Assembly: GCF_902168435.1 (NCBI RefSeq)
Contig: NZ_LR656171.1
Span: 165,790 to 229,789 of the forward strand
Reading direction: 5' to 3'
Origin: Bacillus marasmi
GTDB lineage: Bacteria > Bacillota > Bacilli > Bacillales > Cytobacillaceae
Length of the DNA: 64,000 nucleotides
The notes below the pieces were generated by a model. That model was not told the DNA's origin. It was given only the letters and a program-made list of their open reading frames with translations, and ran no database searches. Numbering within the stretch: position 1 is the first letter of the stretch; each line of letters opens with the position of its first letter. Shown piece after piece: positions 63,882 through 64,000 of this stretch. The position numbers and the translations under genes are program-made.

Positions 63882-64000
63882 CGTATAATGGTAAATAAGT
63901 CAACCACCCTTTTTCTTTAAAAAAGACCGATTTTAAGTAAAACCCCCATTTTCCATTTTTAGGAAGGTTCAACCATCACAGAAATTATTTTAGAGCTCCT

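Larger units (their letters stand above)
63438..64000. other. Gene-poor right end of the window
   Basis: Apart from the terminator, the weak small ORF and the long palindrome, no confident gene is visible. On the minus strand a frame of about 72 codons (63754-63972, TTG start, no ribosome binding site) runs straight through the palindrome and reads WGFYLKSVFFKEKGWLTYLP before it and ETLLYWNYIEEWRLPDD after it. It could be a gene remnant. Confidence 0.4.

Overview
The window looks like chromosome of an AT-rich, aerobic, spore-forming Firmicute of the Bacillaceae (Bacillus sensu lato). This rests on strong GGAGG-type ribosome binding sites, TTG and GTG starts, and typical Bacillus families: YppF, YczE, YjcZ, spore transglutaminase Tgl, truncated haemoglobin, a BceRS-BceAB-type module, DabAB (YbcC/NdhF) and Rph. 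I cannot fix genus or species from sequence alone. No rRNA, tRNA, prophage, insertion sequence or CRISPR array was recognised.

Layout. 1-11 kb: a DUF3231 protein cut by the window edge, a rifamycin phosphotransferase, a membrane-anchored DUF5780-like protein, a MscS-type channel and a complete peptide-antibiotic sensing and detoxification module (response regulator, kinase, ABC ATPase, permease) with a BceR-type operator. 11-18 kb: a quinone-oxidoreductase-like dehydrogenase, then the inorganic-carbon uptake operon dabB-dabA-ybcI-ybcF. Its long leader carries an intrinsic terminator and a 27-codon ORF. 18-30 kb: a bacterial microcompartment (BMC) operon of 13 genes on the minus strand with a divergent AraC-type regulator. 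It encodes a class III aminotransferase-fold phospho-lyase, an APH-fold kinase, an EAT-type permease, a HAD phosphatase, a small repeat protein, four BMC-H and one BMC-P shell proteins, a CoA-acylating aldehyde dehydrogenase, PduL and a malate dehydrogenase. The inferred path is amino-alcohol uptake, phosphorylation, phospho-lyase release of aldehyde, acyl-CoA, then acyl-phosphate, with no B12 enzyme.

30-41 kb: a CPBP protease, YppF, a D-amino-acid module (D-threonine-aldolase-like enzyme, YheO/DauR-like regulator, RidA, threonine-synthase-like enzyme), an NAD-salvage module (pnuC-nadR, with nrtR and two matching operators) and an orphan Tat Fe-S protein plus cytochrome b pair. 41-50 kb: SDR, HNH protein, YczE, a 1.1-kb higher-order repeat array, 6-phospho-beta-glucosidase, a peroxiredoxin whose peroxidatic cysteine codon is TGA followed by a SECIS-like hairpin (candidate selenoprotein), a GGDEF-EAL protein, truncated haemoglobin and an XRE-type regulator with two palindromic operators. 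50-64 kb: a TetR-controlled acyl-CoA ligase / MHS transporter / thiolase / DUF35 operon, several SDRs, PiT phosphate transporter, Tgl, YjcZ, a VOC protein and unknown small proteins.

The observations most worth following are the TGA-containing peroxiredoxin, the kinase/phospho-lyase BMC with its unusual small repeat protein, the attenuator-like leader of dabBA, and a family of modular inverted repeats (CGGACA-N9-TTATTT, arranged F-F-R-R) present singly at two loci and amplified at a third.
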